Of a stretch of 64,000 nucleotides of DNA, positions 7,842 to 16,617 are shown piece by piece. Under the pieces are notes generated by a model, which worked only from the letters and a program-made list of their open reading frames with translations, did no database searches and was not told where the DNA came from. Made by a program: the position numbers and the translations under genes. This DNA is from Embleya sp040605455 (GTDB taxonomy: Bacteria; Actinomycetota; Actinomycetes; Streptomycetales; Streptomycetaceae), in NCBI RefSeq assembly GCF_040605455.1, contig NZ_JBEXCV010000007.1, positions 56,283 through 120,282 on the forward strand, in the 5' to 3' direction. Position 1 is the first letter of the stretch, and each line of letters starts with the position of its first letter.

Positions 7842-9932
7842 TCATCGAGGAGGCCGGAGGCGGAAGATGGTCCAGAAGGTTAGGGAGGCGAGGGCGGCGG
7901 TGGCGAAGAGGGTGGTGGAGCGGAGCCACATGGCTCGGGTGATGCCTTCGGCGGCGCCGGTGGGGTCCAGGAGGGCCAGGGCGAACAGGAACACGGCCAA
8001 GGCGTAGATGGCCGCCCAGGCCCAGCGGTTCCATTGCCACAGGGCGTGGCCGTCCATGAACTGCATCGGCAGCAGGCCGAAGACCAGGCCCACCACCGCG
8101 GCCACGAAGCACTGGGTGAGCAGGTCCTCGGCGAAGACCCAGCCGAAGGGTGCGCCGTCCGACTCGTTCAGGATGTGGGTCACCGGGATGCGCCACACCC
8201 ACGCGACCACCGCGAGGCCCGCCAGGGACCACGAGCCGATGGCGATCGCGCGCCCCTCGTCGGCCGGTGACATCCGACGCAGGCCGGCCGAAGTGAAGGC
8301 CAGGAACAGGCCGTACACGTAACCGGGCGTCAGATGCAGCAGGCGCGAGGCCGCGGCCAGGACCAGGGCGACGCCCAGTGCTCCGGGCAGCAGCCGAGGC
8401 AGCGCCCGGATGCGCGAGACGCGGCGTCGGTACGCCTCCGCCGAGCCCTCGTACACCAGGACGCCCAGCGGTACCGCCGCCACCAGGGCCAGGGCGAGTG
8501 CGGCGGTGCCCGCGTTCCAGCCCGTGCCCGGTTCGACCGCGACGCAGAACGAGGCCGAGAGCAGCACGAAGGCGAGAACCTGCAACTCGGGTACCCGTGG
8601 TTGCGATCGAGGCCGCGCCGCCCCCGGGCGCAGTCGGCGTCGGATCCGCAGGTGGTTCTGTTCCCAGGTCTTGTTGAACAGTTCGGCCGAGAAGCCCAGC
8701 ACGGGTAGTGCCACCACCGCCGTCGCGCCGGCCAGCAGCACCGGCCGGGGCTCGTCGAACAGCGCGCCCGGGCTCGGCAGGTTCACCGCCGCCTCGGACC
8801 GGTCCGCCGCCACCGCCGCGGCCGCGGTTTCGGCCGCGCCGAGTACCGCGACCCGTACCGAGAAGTCGCCGTCGTACCCCGCGCCCGTCGTACAGGCGAC
8901 GGTCAACGTCCCGTCCCCGCCCGGCAGTTCACGCGGCACTCGAACATCGCCCGCGAACCGCCCGTCGGCGGCCACCGGCACCGTCCCCAGCACGGCGGTG
9001 CCATGACGCACCGTCAGCGAGCCGGTTCCGCCGTCGACCGGTCGGCCGCACGCGACGAATCCGCTGCCCGCGATCCGCAACGGTTGCCCGGCGGTCGGCT
9101 GAGCGGGCGTCAGCGTCAACTCCGGCTGGGCGACGCGGAAGTCGGTGCGCAGTGTGACCCCGTTGTCGGGCATGCCGGCGCCCTGCGCAAAGCAGCTCAC
9201 CGTGACCGGCCGTGGGCCGCGATCCGGCCCGTCCGGCACGGTGAAGCGGTAGGCCTCACCCTTGTTCCTGGTGTTCTGGACGCTGAGCTTGGTGAGCTCA
9301 TGCCCGCCCCAGGTCACCCGCGCGTCGTCGTCGGCGTTCGATGGTCCACAGCGCAGGTCGGTCCACAGTGTGACCTCGGTGCCCGGTGCTCCCGCGGCCG
9401 GCTCCACGATCAGCCTTTTTGCGGGTAGTTCGGCCGGTGGGGTCTTGGTCTCCCGGGCTTGATAAGCGTTGATCTCGATCGCGGTCTGCGCGAGGACGTC
9501 CTCTTCCTCATCGGCGCAGTGCACGGTGATCCGGTTCACCGGCCCGGCGATGGTGGTTTCCGCGTTCGAGCTGAAGACCGGGGTCGGAACCTCGTGCCGG
9601 AACGCGATCGAGTTGCCGTGTGCGGTGTCCACCGGCAGGTCGGCCGCGAGCAGATCCTGATACCCCCCGGAACTGCCCCCGCTGGCCGACAGCAGATACA
9701 CGTTCACCTTGTTCAGTGCGCAGCCGGTCAGCCCGGATCCCCGGATCGCCACCATGTCTCCGGGCATGGCCGTTCCGGGTGTCACGGTCACCGATGGGCC
9801 GGTGGCTCCCGTCGCCGGCGCCGCGAGGGCCAAGGGCGCCAGCGCCAACGCCACCGCCCCGATCCCCGTCCCGAGCGCGACCCGCGCCCGCGTCCGTGTC
9901 CGTATCCGTGTCCGCAGCTGTTTTGCGTTCAT
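7842..9932 (-). CDS. Exported Ig-like multi-domain membrane protein with FGLLP motif
   Basis: The 696-aa protein starts with an Arg-rich n-region, a hydrophobic core and an Ala-rich cleavage region (LALAAPATGATG), so it is exported. The next ~370 residues form repeated Ig/IPT-like beta domains, each opening with a variant of VTVTPGTAMPGDMVAIRGSGL, here about three copies with paired cysteines. The C-terminal ~300 residues hold around seven TM segments and the sequence VFGLLPMQFMDGHALWQWN, which is the FGLLP motif of a Streptomyces family of unknown function. The ATG at 9932 has GGGGA upstream. A surface-exposed sensory or structural role is plausible but unproven. Confidence 0.8.
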   Translation of the reverse strand: MNAKQLRTRIRTRTRARVALGTGIGAVALALAPLALAAPATGATGPSVTVTPGTAMPGDMVAIRGSGLTGCALNKVNVYLLSASGGSSGGYQDLLAADLPVDTAHGNSIAFRHEVPTPVFSSNAETTIAGPVNRITVHCADEEEDVLAQTAIEINAYQARETKTPPAELPAKRLIVEPAAGAPGTEVTLWTDLRCGPSNADDDARVTWGGHELTKLSVQNTRNKGEAYRFTVPDGPDRGPRPVTVSCFAQGAGMPDNGVTLRTDFRVAQPELTLTPAQPTAGQPLRIAGSGFVACGRPVDGGTGSLTVRHGTAVLGTVPVAADGRFAGDVRVPRELPGGDGTLTVACTTGAGYDGDFSVRVAVLGAAETAAAAVAADRSEAAVNLPSPGALFDEPRPVLLAGATAVVALPVLGFSAELFNKTWEQNHLRIRRRLRPGAARPRSQPRVPELQVLAFVLLSASFCVAVEPGTGWNAGTAALALALVAAVPLGVLVYEGSAEAYRRRVSRIRALPRLLPGALGVALVLAAASRLLHLTPGYVYGLFLAFTSAGLRRMSPADEGRAIAIGSWSLAGLAVVAWVWRIPVTHILNESDGAPFGWVFAEDLLTQCFVAAVVGLVFGLLPMQFMDGHALWQWNRWAWAAIYALAVFLFALALLDPTGAAEGITRAMWLRSTTLFATAALASLTFWTIFRLRPPR

Positions 9933-10151
9933 TGGTCCCCGTTCCCCGTAGCCGAGCACCGACGATGATGCCGGCCGGCGCGGGCCCGCAACGTGTCTTG
10001 GTGAAACCCGAAGAGCGGTCCGCACTCACCCGCCGGCACCGATTTCTCGGTCCACCACGGCTACGGACCCACGATTGCCGGTGCCGTTCGCAGGTCGGGG
10101 TCCGTTTGTTCGCCGACCGGGGCCGTTCGCGGGTTCGCCGAAGGCGACGGT

Positions 10152-10710
10152 CTATTCGTTCCGTGGCGCCATCAGGTTGGGCATCTCGAAATCGGAGCAG
10201 GTAGCCGGTGAGGAACCGATCCCAGTTGGGCGGCAGCGGCTCGGTGCCTCGCTCGGCGTACATCTCGTGCGCCCGGCCGACGGATCCGCACGCTCCAACG
10301 AGCACGGCCACCGCGATCGTCGTGGTGTGGGCAGGACCCCCGAGCACGATGACCCGGTGGCGGCGGGCCAGGAGGAGCACCTTGTCGATCAGCTGTTCGA
10401 GCGCGATTACCGGATGGTCGCCCACTCCCCGTTCGGGTACCGGAGATCGGAATACGGACACCGGCCGGACGGCTCGCCGAATCGGCCCGTCGTTCACCCG
10501 CCGGTCCACCACCACGGCGAACTCGGGAGCCTGCTCCGGCGGCAACGCCCATTCGCCGAGGGCCCATTCGCGATATCGGCGGCGCGTGAGCCGGTGGGAG
10601 CGAGTTCCTGCGACCACGTCGACGCGCTGACTGGGTGGCCGGCCGGGAGCCTCGGCGACCCACAGGTTCGGCACGACGAGCCAGGCCCGACGATCGGATT
10701 GCCGCTTCAT
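10152..10710 (-). CDS. Hypothetical protein, probably frameshifted near its C-terminus
   Basis: A strong ribosome binding site (AAGGAGAGGAG) precedes the ATG at 10710, and the first ~170 codons show clear GC bias in the third position, so the gene is real. The product begins MKRQSDRRAWLVVPNLWVAE and contains a hydrophobic strand-like stretch, KVLLLARRHRVIVLGGPAH. No family was recognised. Around 10,195 the coding bias leaves this frame: the original frame then runs with no bias deep into the neighbouring gene, while a neighbouring frame gives SDFEMPNLMAPRNE and a stop at 10152-10154. I therefore place the natural end at 10152 and infer a one-base frameshift, real or a sequence error. Confidence 0.5.
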
Positions 10711-10920
10711 ATTCGAGGTCTCCTCTCCTTGGGCGGGGCCGGGGGCGTTGCCTGCCAAAGCCGCCCCCGACCCCGGTACATCCACGCCATCGCGTCCGGA
10801 CGACGCGAGCGCGAAACCGAGGTGGCAGCGAGTCGATTCGGCGGCTGGGGGAGCCTGCCTCGTGGGTGGCCCGCTGCCACGCGATCCCCGTATCGCCCGT
10901 AGGCATACGGAGGATTGGGG

Positions 10921-11412
10921 TTACCGCGAGCGGCGGACCTCGGCCCACGCACAGGTCCCGTGCGCGCCGCGACGGACGCCGGACCGGGTGGCGTAGCCCT
11001 CGACCAAGTCCCATCCCCGTCCGTGCTCGGACATGGCCTGTGGTCCGACGGTGGGGGTGAATCGCCATCGGCCACGGTCGATGACCTCGACCCACACCGA
11101 CGACGCATCACAGGACAGGACCACGGTCATGTCCGCCGAGCCGCTGTGTTCGACGGCGTTGCCGGCCAACCCGCTGGTGATCGCCCGGACGGCGTCGCGG
11201 CCGTCCTCGTCGATCCCCCAATCGACGCACAACTGGCAGGCCCACCTGCGGACTCGGCCGACGTGGATGGCCTCGGCCGGCGCCGCGTAGACCGCCACCG
11301 ACTCGTCGGGTAACGCCTGAGGCCGGATCGGGCACCGCAGGCCGCCCGGTTCTCGGTCGGCGTCGGTGGCGCGGACGGGTTCGAGCTGCTGCCGGTGGCG
11401 GTCATCGTTCAC
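10921..11412 (-). CDS. ATP-binding anti-sigma-factor-like protein (HATPase_c)
   Basis: This is a 163-aa GHKL ATPase of the RsbW/SpoIIAB-like class widespread in Streptomyces. The N-box is VRAITSGLAGNAVEHSG, followed by VWVEVIDRGRW and the G-box region SEHGRGWDLVEGYA. In this family such domains bind and inhibit sigma factors or act as serine kinases. The GTG at 11412 has GAGG eight bases upstream and gives the usual short N-terminal tail before the domain. It is divergent from an XRE/DUF5753 regulator and DUF397 gene, the standard three-gene arrangement in actinomycetes, in which the regulator and the ATPase are thought to act in one developmental or antibiotic-control circuit. Confidence 0.85.
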   Translation of the reverse strand: MNDDRHRQQLEPVRATDADREPGGLRCPIRPQALPDESVAVYAAPAEAIHVGRVRRWACQLCVDWGIDEDGRDAVRAITSGLAGNAVEHSGSADMTVVLSCDASSVWVEVIDRGRWRFTPTVGPQAMSEHGRGWDLVEGYATRSGVRRGAHGTCAWAEVRRSR

Positions 11413-11509
11413 GGCGTACCTCGCGGGTGCTTGACCGTTCTTCGGATGTGAGGCACGCCGAGCGAGCCCCATGTCATCCCATGTCGGGTTCGTTCCACAC
11501 GATGCCGTG

Positions 11510-11521
11510 ATGGGATCCCAT
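11510..11521. promoter_or_regulatory. Palindrome in the ATPase/XRE divergent promoter region
   Basis: ATGGGATCCCAT is a perfect 12-bp palindrome, and a half-site-like CATCCCATG lies about 27 bp before it. The 250-bp space separates two divergent genes of one regulatory set, so this is a reasonable operator candidate for the XRE protein. There is no experimental or family consensus behind the assignment. Confidence 0.3.
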
Positions 11522-11665
11522 GGTGCAACGACATCGGCGATTCCCAAGCAGAACGAGTGAAGTGTTGTCGGCGATGCAGGAGTTCCTGATGTCCCACGAA
11601 TCGGATGTCATGCGGCAGACTTGCAGGACGCAATCACAGGACGCCTACGCAGGGGAGGCAAGCGC

Positions 11666-12514
11666 GTGACCGAACCCCATGGTCCGACCGTGCGACGACG
11701 GCGCTTGGGTTCTGAGCTGAGGCGGTTGCGTGAGGCGGGAAACCTTCGCCTGGAGGATGTCGCCAAGGTGTTGGACTGCTCCACGTCCAAGGTCAGTCGC
11801 ATCGAGAACGGCCAAGGGCTGGCGAAAACGATCGAGATCAACGCCATGCTCGATCTGTTCAAGGTGAGTGAGCCGGAGGCTCGCGCCAAGGTTACGAACA
11901 TCCATAAGCAGGCCGGTGAACAGGGCTGGTGGGAACAAGCCGAGTACGAGCAAGTCCTGCCATCCGGACTCGGCGTGTACGTGGGCCTCGAGTACGATGC
12001 GCGGGCCCTTCGATCCTGGGACCTGGGTTGGGTGCCCGGCCTTCTGCAGACCGAGGCGTACGCGCGGGCCGTGCTGTCGGATAGTCGCTCGGTGGACCAG
12101 GCGGTCGAGATCGACCGGCTCGTGTCGGTGCGAACCGAACGGCAGAAGCGGCTTACGGCGCCGGAACCCTTGGAAGTGTGGGCCATCGTTGACGAGTCCG
12201 TTCTTCGTCGACCCATCGGTGGCTCGGCCGTCATGCGGGAACAGGCCGAGCACCTGTTGAAGATGGCCGCCCTCCCCAATGTGACCCTGCAGGTCTATCC
12301 GTTCGCCAAGGGCACGCACCCTGGCCTCAGAGGCTCGTTCTCGATCCTGGAGTTCGGCGCCTCTGATCCGGACACGGTGTATGTGGAGAGTCCGAGCGGA
12401 AACGCCTTCGTGGAGCGGGACCGCCAAGTCGTGGCCTTCAACCGCACGTTCAACCACCTGTGCGCAAGCGCGCTCGATCCCGAAGAGTCCGTGGCCCTCG
12501 TCCGGGCCTGCTAA
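11666..12514 (+). CDS. XRE-family regulator with DUF5753 domain (Scr1-like)
   Basis: This is a 282-aa DNA-binding regulator. Residues ~8-65 are an XRE helix-turn-helix (RRLREAGNLRLEDVAKVL, then CSTSKVSRIENGQG), and the rest is the DUF5753 domain with its usual GLEYDARALRSWDLGWVPGL and LQTEAYARAVL motifs and a late YVESPSGNAFVERD. The family is called Scr1-type and is encoded next to a DUF397 (Scr2-type) protein; some pairs are described as toxin–antitoxin-like or as activators of antibiotic production. GTG at 11666 was chosen because AGGGGAGG sits seven bases before it. Three bases separate its stop from the next gene's GTG option, so the two are one transcript. Confidence 0.88.
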   Translation: MTEPHGPTVRRRRLGSELRRLREAGNLRLEDVAKVLDCSTSKVSRIENGQGLAKTIEINAMLDLFKVSEPEARAKVTNIHKQAGEQGWWEQAEYEQVLPSGLGVYVGLEYDARALRSWDLGWVPGLLQTEAYARAVLSDSRSVDQAVEIDRLVSVRTERQKRLTAPEPLEVWAIVDESVLRRPIGGSAVMREQAEHLLKMAALPNVTLQVYPFAKGTHPGLRGSFSILEFGASDPDTVYVESPSGNAFVERDRQVVAFNRTFNHLCASALDPEESVALVRAC

Positions 12515-12529
12515 GGAGTGACCAGTTCA

Positions 12530-12760
12530 ATGAACGACGAGACCCCCCGGCTCGACAGCCTCGACCTCAGATCTCTTGCGTGGTTCACGTCGTCGGCGAC
12601 CGGTGATCAGGGTGCCTGCGTAGAGATCGCGCACCTGCCGGGCGGCGGAGTCGCGGTGCGCGATACCAAGGATCGGACGAAACTGCCGCACCTCTACACC
12701 GCGCGGGAATGGGACGCGTTCCTGTTTGGCGTCAAGAACGGCGAGTTCGACCGTCCTTAG
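12530..12760 (+). CDS. DUF397 protein (Scr2-like partner)
   Basis: This small acidic protein of 76 aa carries the DUF397 pattern: LAWFTSSATGDQGACVEIAHL, then GGGVAVRDTKD, then AREWDAFLFGVKNGEFD. DUF397 proteins are almost always encoded just after an XRE/DUF5753 regulator and are thought to modulate it. The ATG at 12530 lies 11 bases after AAGGAG; an in-frame GTG at 12518 overlaps that site and is less likely. A strong terminator hairpin follows 15 bp after the stop, ending the operon. Confidence 0.88.
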   Translation: MNDETPRLDSLDLRSLAWFTSSATGDQGACVEIAHLPGGGVAVRDTKDRTKLPHLYTAREWDAFLFGVKNGEFDRP

Positions 12761-12775
12761 CCAAAGCCAACCGAC

Positions 12776-12811
12776 CAAGGGGGTGCCATCCGCACGGATG
12801 GCACCCCCTTG
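12776..12811 (+). terminator. Strong hairpin terminator after the XRE–DUF397 operon
   Basis: CAAGGGGGTGCCATCCG and its inverted copy form a perfect 17-bp stem with a two-base loop (CA). There is no T-tract, as is common for actinobacterial terminators. Confidence 0.8.
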
Positions 12812-13063
12812 CAGGCGCTGAAGTTCGAAGAAGCAGCGAAGTTGTTCGGTCGGAGCGATGGCAGCTTCAGCGGGCCGAGGCTTCTTGTAGTGCGTCTGCG
12901 GCACACGATCTTCGTGGTGCCCTGAGCTGCGCGACCGTATCGGCAACACCCAACCGTCGACTTTCGCGACGAAGCACTTCGGCCTCCGACAGCGACGCCC
13001 GGAACGTCGCCGCCGGGCGCCGCACGACAAGACAGGCCGGATGATCGGGTAGGCGGCGGCAGA

Positions 13064-14545
13064 TCAACCCGGTGACGATGAAACCCGGTTCCATTCATTC
13101 AAGGCCAAGTCCGAGCAGCCGGGTCCGAATCGCGGCACCGCGCCCATGAGGAAACCCCTGAGGCTGCGGCTGTTCTTGCCGTCGGCGGCGTAGGCGTCCA
13201 GAGCGTTCTGGATTTGCTGCTTCTGGTCTGTCAGCGCCTTCTGTACGTCGGGCGGCGTGTGGGGAGTGCTCAAGTCCTGCGCGTTCAAGTCGAGGGCCCG
13301 CTGGAGGAGCGAGCGGACGTCCCCGGTGGAGCGGTCCTGTAAAACTAGGGAGGCATCGCCCACGTTTTGCCCGATCTCTATGCGGTGCTGGCAGCCTGCG
13401 ATCTTGTCGATGGGACACCTGCCCTTGGAGTCGGCGTCGAGGCACCAGTCCGGGCCCTTCACCGCCTTGCTTCCGTTCCCGGTCGACGGTCCCGGTGTGC
13501 CGGTGGTCGAGGAGTGTTCGGTCGAGGAGCTGTTGGTCGAGGAGTCGTCGTCGCTGTCCCCGGAGGTCAGGGCGATCGCCGTTCCGATGCCGATCGCCAA
13601 CGCGAGGACGACGCCCCCCGCGATGAGGCCGACCTTGCGGCGCGGCTTGGCCGGGACCGACGTCCGCGCGGGAACGGGCGGGGCATGGACGGGCCGAGGG
13701 GGACCGGGGCGCGCGGTCACCGTGGGCGCGGACGAGATCGACATCGGCGCGCCTTCCAGCACGGCCAGTGCCTGCTCCACGGTCGGTCGGTTGGCGGGGT
13801 CCTTGTCCATCAGACGGCTGATCAACGGAGTCAGCGGCCCCGCTCGGGTTGTCTCCGGTGCCGTCCCCAAAACCACGGCCGTCAACGTCTCGGTCGGGGT
13901 GTCCCGACGGAAGGGCGAGAAGCCCTCGGCGGCCTGGAAGAGGGTCACACCCAGGGAGTACAGGTCCGCGGCAGCTCCGGAGTCCTGTCCGTTGAACCGT
14001 TCCGGAGCCATGTACTCCAAGGTGCCGATCAGGCCGTTGCTGCTGGTCATCGCGGTATCGGCCGAGTGCACGGCGATGCCGAAGTCGGTGAGGAAGACCG
14101 TCCCGCCGGCACCGAGCATGACGTTCTGCGGCTTCACGTCCCGGTGCACGATCTCCATGTCGTGCGCGGCACCCAGCGCTGCCAGCAGCCCCCGGGCAAT
14201 CCTTGCCACGCTCTCGGTCGGCATCGGCCCCTGCTCGGAGACCACCTCGGCCAGGGACTGGCCGTCCACGAAATCCATGACGATCCACGGCTTGCCGTCC
14301 TCCAGGACGACGTCGTAGACAGCCGCGATATTGGGATGACCGCGGAGTTTGGCGGCGTTGCGTGCTTCGCGCTCTGCCCTCGCCAGGCGCTGCGAGTGCT
14401 CGTCCTCCGACAGCCCCGCCAGGAAGACCTCCTTGACCGCGACCCCGGTGCCCAGCACCGAGTCCCAGCCCTTCCACACCTTGCCGAACGCGCCCGCGCC
14501 CAACTCTTCGAGTAATTCATACCGGCCGCCGACACGTCGCACCAT
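13064..14545 (-). CDS. Membrane-anchored Ser/Thr protein kinase (PknB/Hanks type)
   Basis: The 493-aa protein has a complete kinase domain (residues ~10-270): glycine loop LGAGAFGKVWKG, lysine in VAVKEVFL, catalytic loop IVHRDVKPQNVML, DFG as LTDFGIAV and APERF. A Pro-rich linker leads to one TM helix (GLIAGGVVLALAIGIGTAIAL, around residue 330). Outside the membrane there is a Ser/Thr/Asp-rich stretch, then a small domain with four or five cysteines (WCLDADSKGRCPIDKIAGC, late PGCSD) that could be a disulphide-linked sensor; it is not a PASTA repeat. ATG at 14545 follows GGGGTGAG. The gene stands alone, so its targets are unknown. Confidence 0.92.
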   Translation of the reverse strand: MVRRVGGRYELLEELGAGAFGKVWKGWDSVLGTGVAVKEVFLAGLSEDEHSQRLARAEREARNAAKLRGHPNIAAVYDVVLEDGKPWIVMDFVDGQSLAEVVSEQGPMPTESVARIARGLLAALGAAHDMEIVHRDVKPQNVMLGAGGTVFLTDFGIAVHSADTAMTSSNGLIGTLEYMAPERFNGQDSGAAADLYSLGVTLFQAAEGFSPFRRDTPTETLTAVVLGTAPETTRAGPLTPLISRLMDKDPANRPTVEQALAVLEGAPMSISSAPTVTARPGPPRPVHAPPVPARTSVPAKPRRKVGLIAGGVVLALAIGIGTAIALTSGDSDDDSSTNSSSTEHSSTTGTPGPSTGNGSKAVKGPDWCLDADSKGRCPIDKIAGCQHRIEIGQNVGDASLVLQDRSTGDVRSLLQRALDLNAQDLSTPHTPPDVQKALTDQKQQIQNALDAYAADGKNSRSLRGFLMGAVPRFGPGCSDLALNEWNRVSSSPG

Positions 14546-14711
14546 GTACTCACCCCGTGTGTGTTTCGAAAGGCACCAACAGCAGGCTAGGTAGCCTATG
14601 TTCACCCAAGATCCACGGGAACGAACGCATGCAGGCACGGTGATGGATGCTCAACCCCGAACCGAAGGTCGACCGGTGCTCGGTCCACGCCCACTGACCC
14701 TCAACCACCCC

Positions 14712-14743
14712 AAGGCCCTTGTCGCACCGGCGGCGAGGGCCTT
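14712..14743. other. Hairpin in the spacer between the kinase and HTH genes
   Basis: AAGGCCCT and AGGGCCTT form an 8-bp stem around a 16-base loop. It lies upstream of both flanking genes, which diverge, so it is not an obvious terminator for either. The surrounding 14,546-15,048 spacer otherwise holds only a possible promoter. Confidence 0.35.
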
Positions 14744-14854
14744 CGGCACTCGCCCGGAGCCGCCGATCGGCCCAGAACTTGCCTCGTGGGCGGGCGAGTT
14801 GTGACGACTAGACCCGTTCGGGTGAATCCTACGGGATTTGGATCTTTCGGCGGA

Positions 14855-14884
14855 TTGGCAAACCTAAACTCACGCTCGTAAGAA
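14855..14884 (+). promoter_or_regulatory. Possible promoter for the HTH-protein gene
   Basis: TTGGCA is followed after 18 bases by TAAGAA, a plausible -35/-10 pair in a locally AT-richer patch, about 165 bases before the ATG of the next gene. This rests on the two hexamers only. Confidence 0.25.
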
Positions 14885-15048
14885 GCTTGTTTGAGCCGGT
14901 TTCGGCCCCAGCGCGGTGTGCAACCACCGCACCAGGGGCCTACCCGATACGAGACAACGGGATCCCGTATGGACATTCTCCACCGTACCCAAAACCCTTC
15001 CGCCGCAAGGCCCTACCGCGCATATCCCACCCCTTCGGGTGCGGCCCG

Positions 15049-16107
15049 ATGACCATCGTCCGGGCCGAGCACAAGCGCGACTTCGTTCAGGTGACCAACT
15101 CCCTCGCCCGCGACGACCGGTTGGAGTACGGCGCTCGCGGACTGGCCGAGGAACTGCTCTCCCGGCGGCATGTCGCCACCTACGACTCGCGCGCGATCGC
15201 CGCCAAGTGCTGTCGTGAAGGCCGGAGTACCATCCGCCGCTACTTCGCCCAGCTCCAAGAGCACGGCTACCTGCGGCGGCGGACCGTCCGGGACGAGCGC
15301 GGGCGCCTGATCACCCAGACCGTGCTGTGCGAGGACCCCAACGCCGCCGACCCCTTCGCCGAGCTCGACGCCGCCGCGCGGGAAGCGGAGAAGTGCCAGG
15401 TCGTACCGACAGCCAGGGTCCCGGCAACCGGCCGGCCGACTGCCGCGCGGCTGGTCGGTAAACCCCCCAATACGAACAAGATGAATACGTGTGGGAGATC
15501 CCTTCCCACCTCCCTCCCCACGACCGAGACGTGCGCGCGCGGAGCGCACGAACGCGCGTCCCCGCCCGGCCAGGACCCGCTCGACTCGTTCATGTTCCCC
15601 GAACACTTCGAGCAGGCCGGGCAGTTGCTGGCCGAACTCCGCCTCGACGCCCCGCGCCTGACCCTGGGCGAACGCGACATCGACTATCTCAGGCCCCTCG
15701 CCGCGCAGTGGCTCGCGCGCGGCGTCCCCTACTACCGGGTCGTGCATGCCCTCACCAGCGGCCTGCCCCACCCGCTCGTCGCCCCCGCGCGGTTGGTCGA
15801 GTATCGGCTGCTGAACAAGATTCCGCCGGCGGATCCCGGCTACATCTCGCCGTGGCCGCCCGTACCTGCCCCGCCCCCGAAGATCCCCGCGCAAGCCTCG
15901 CCCCCGAAGATCCCCGCACAAGCCCCGGCACCGCCGCCCGAACGCCTCGATGCGCGGTGCAGCACGTGCGAATGCGACATGCCCCCGGGTCCGCACGACG
16001 ACCGGGCGATCTGCGTCGACTGCCGCAACGACAGCTATGCCCGCACCACCGACACCGGCGTCGCCAAGCTACGAGCGGCACTTCGCGAAGCCCGCGATCG
16101 GCGCTGA
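15049..16107 (+). CDS. HTH-domain protein of the plasmid/integrative-element type
   Basis: This is a 352-aa protein. It opens MTIVRAEHKRDFVQVTNSLA, the typical beginning of a large actinobacterial family of winged-HTH proteins (ARGLAEELLSRRHV, then EGRSTIRRYFAQLQEHGYLRR). Members are found on plasmids and integrated elements and often near replication genes, but none has a settled function. After residue ~130 comes a low-complexity linker and a second helical domain (FPEHFEQAGQLLAELRLDAP). Near the C-terminus an 8-residue unit PPKIPAQA is repeated, followed by a CxxCxC...CxxC zinc-finger-like cluster (CSTCECDM, then CVDC). The ATG start matches the family's conserved N-terminus. Confidence 0.7.
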   Translation: MTIVRAEHKRDFVQVTNSLARDDRLEYGARGLAEELLSRRHVATYDSRAIAAKCCREGRSTIRRYFAQLQEHGYLRRRTVRDERGRLITQTVLCEDPNAADPFAELDAAAREAEKCQVVPTARVPATGRPTAARLVGKPPNTNKMNTCGRSLPTSLPTTETCARGAHERASPPGQDPLDSFMFPEHFEQAGQLLAELRLDAPRLTLGERDIDYLRPLAAQWLARGVPYYRVVHALTSGLPHPLVAPARLVEYRLLNKIPPADPGYISPWPPVPAPPPKIPAQASPPKIPAQAPAPPPERLDARCSTCECDMPPGPHDDRAICVDCRNDSYARTTDTGVAKLRAALREARDRR

Positions 16108-16154
16108 ACCCGCACCGACTCGCACCGACCCGCGCTTACCCGCGCCGCCGTCCG

Positions 16155-16562
16155 TCAGACCGCCGCCGTTCGGCTTGCCGCCGCCTCCTCGTAGGCCAGT
16201 TGCGCCGCTGCGATCTCCTCGATGTGGCTTTCCGACCACACCCGGATCGCCTCCATCAGGCCGCTCACGCTGTCGCCGAGTTCGGTCAGCGAATACTCGA
16301 CCTGTGGCGGCACCGTCGGGTGGACCGTGCGCCGGACCAAGCCGTTGCGTTCCAGGTCGCGCAGGGTCTGGGTGAGCATCTTCTTGGTGATCCCGCCCAG
16401 CCGGCGGCGCAGTTCCGCGTACCGCAGGGTTCCCGGATGCAGCGCCCCGACGACGAGCGCCACCCACTTGTTCGCGATCAGGTGCAGCACGGCCCGGGAC
16501 GCGCAGTCGCTGAGATATACGTCGGCGCCGCCGAAAGGGCGCAGGTCGGGAGGGGTATGCAT
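16155..16562 (-). CDS. HxlR-family transcriptional regulator
   Basis: A 135-aa winged-helix regulator of the HxlR (DUF24) family. The diagnostic parts are CASRAVLHLIANKWVALVVGAL, then GTLRYAELRRRLGGITKKML and TQTLRDLERNGLVRRTV. The single Cys before the first helix is where redox- or electrophile-sensing members react. The ATG at 16562 starts at the normal family N-terminus. It is divergent from an NADP-dependent oxidoreductase, the classic pair in which HxlR regulators control a quinone or aldehyde reductase. Confidence 0.88.
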   Translation of the reverse strand: MHTPPDLRPFGGADVYLSDCASRAVLHLIANKWVALVVGALHPGTLRYAELRRRLGGITKKMLTQTLRDLERNGLVRRTVHPTVPPQVEYSLTELGDSVSGLMEAIRVWSESHIEEIAAAQLAYEEAAASRTAAV

Positions 16563-16564
16563 GA

Positions 16565-16578
16565 GGTACCCAGGTACC
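16565..16578. promoter_or_regulatory. Candidate HxlR operator
   Basis: Two GGTACC palindromes are separated by CA directly upstream of the hxlR-like ATG, and a further GTACC lies at 16604 just before the oxidoreductase start. HxlR-type regulators commonly bind paired GTAC-like half-sites between divergent genes, so this is a good operator candidate for control of both genes. Confidence 0.45.
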
Positions 16579-16617
16579 AGGAAAGTGCCTTCTTCACAAA
16601 TACGTACCGGGGCGCCG

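Noticed and set aside
14598..14804. A short frame between the kinase and the HTH gene
   Set aside because: It spans a hairpin and has no ribosome binding site or homology.
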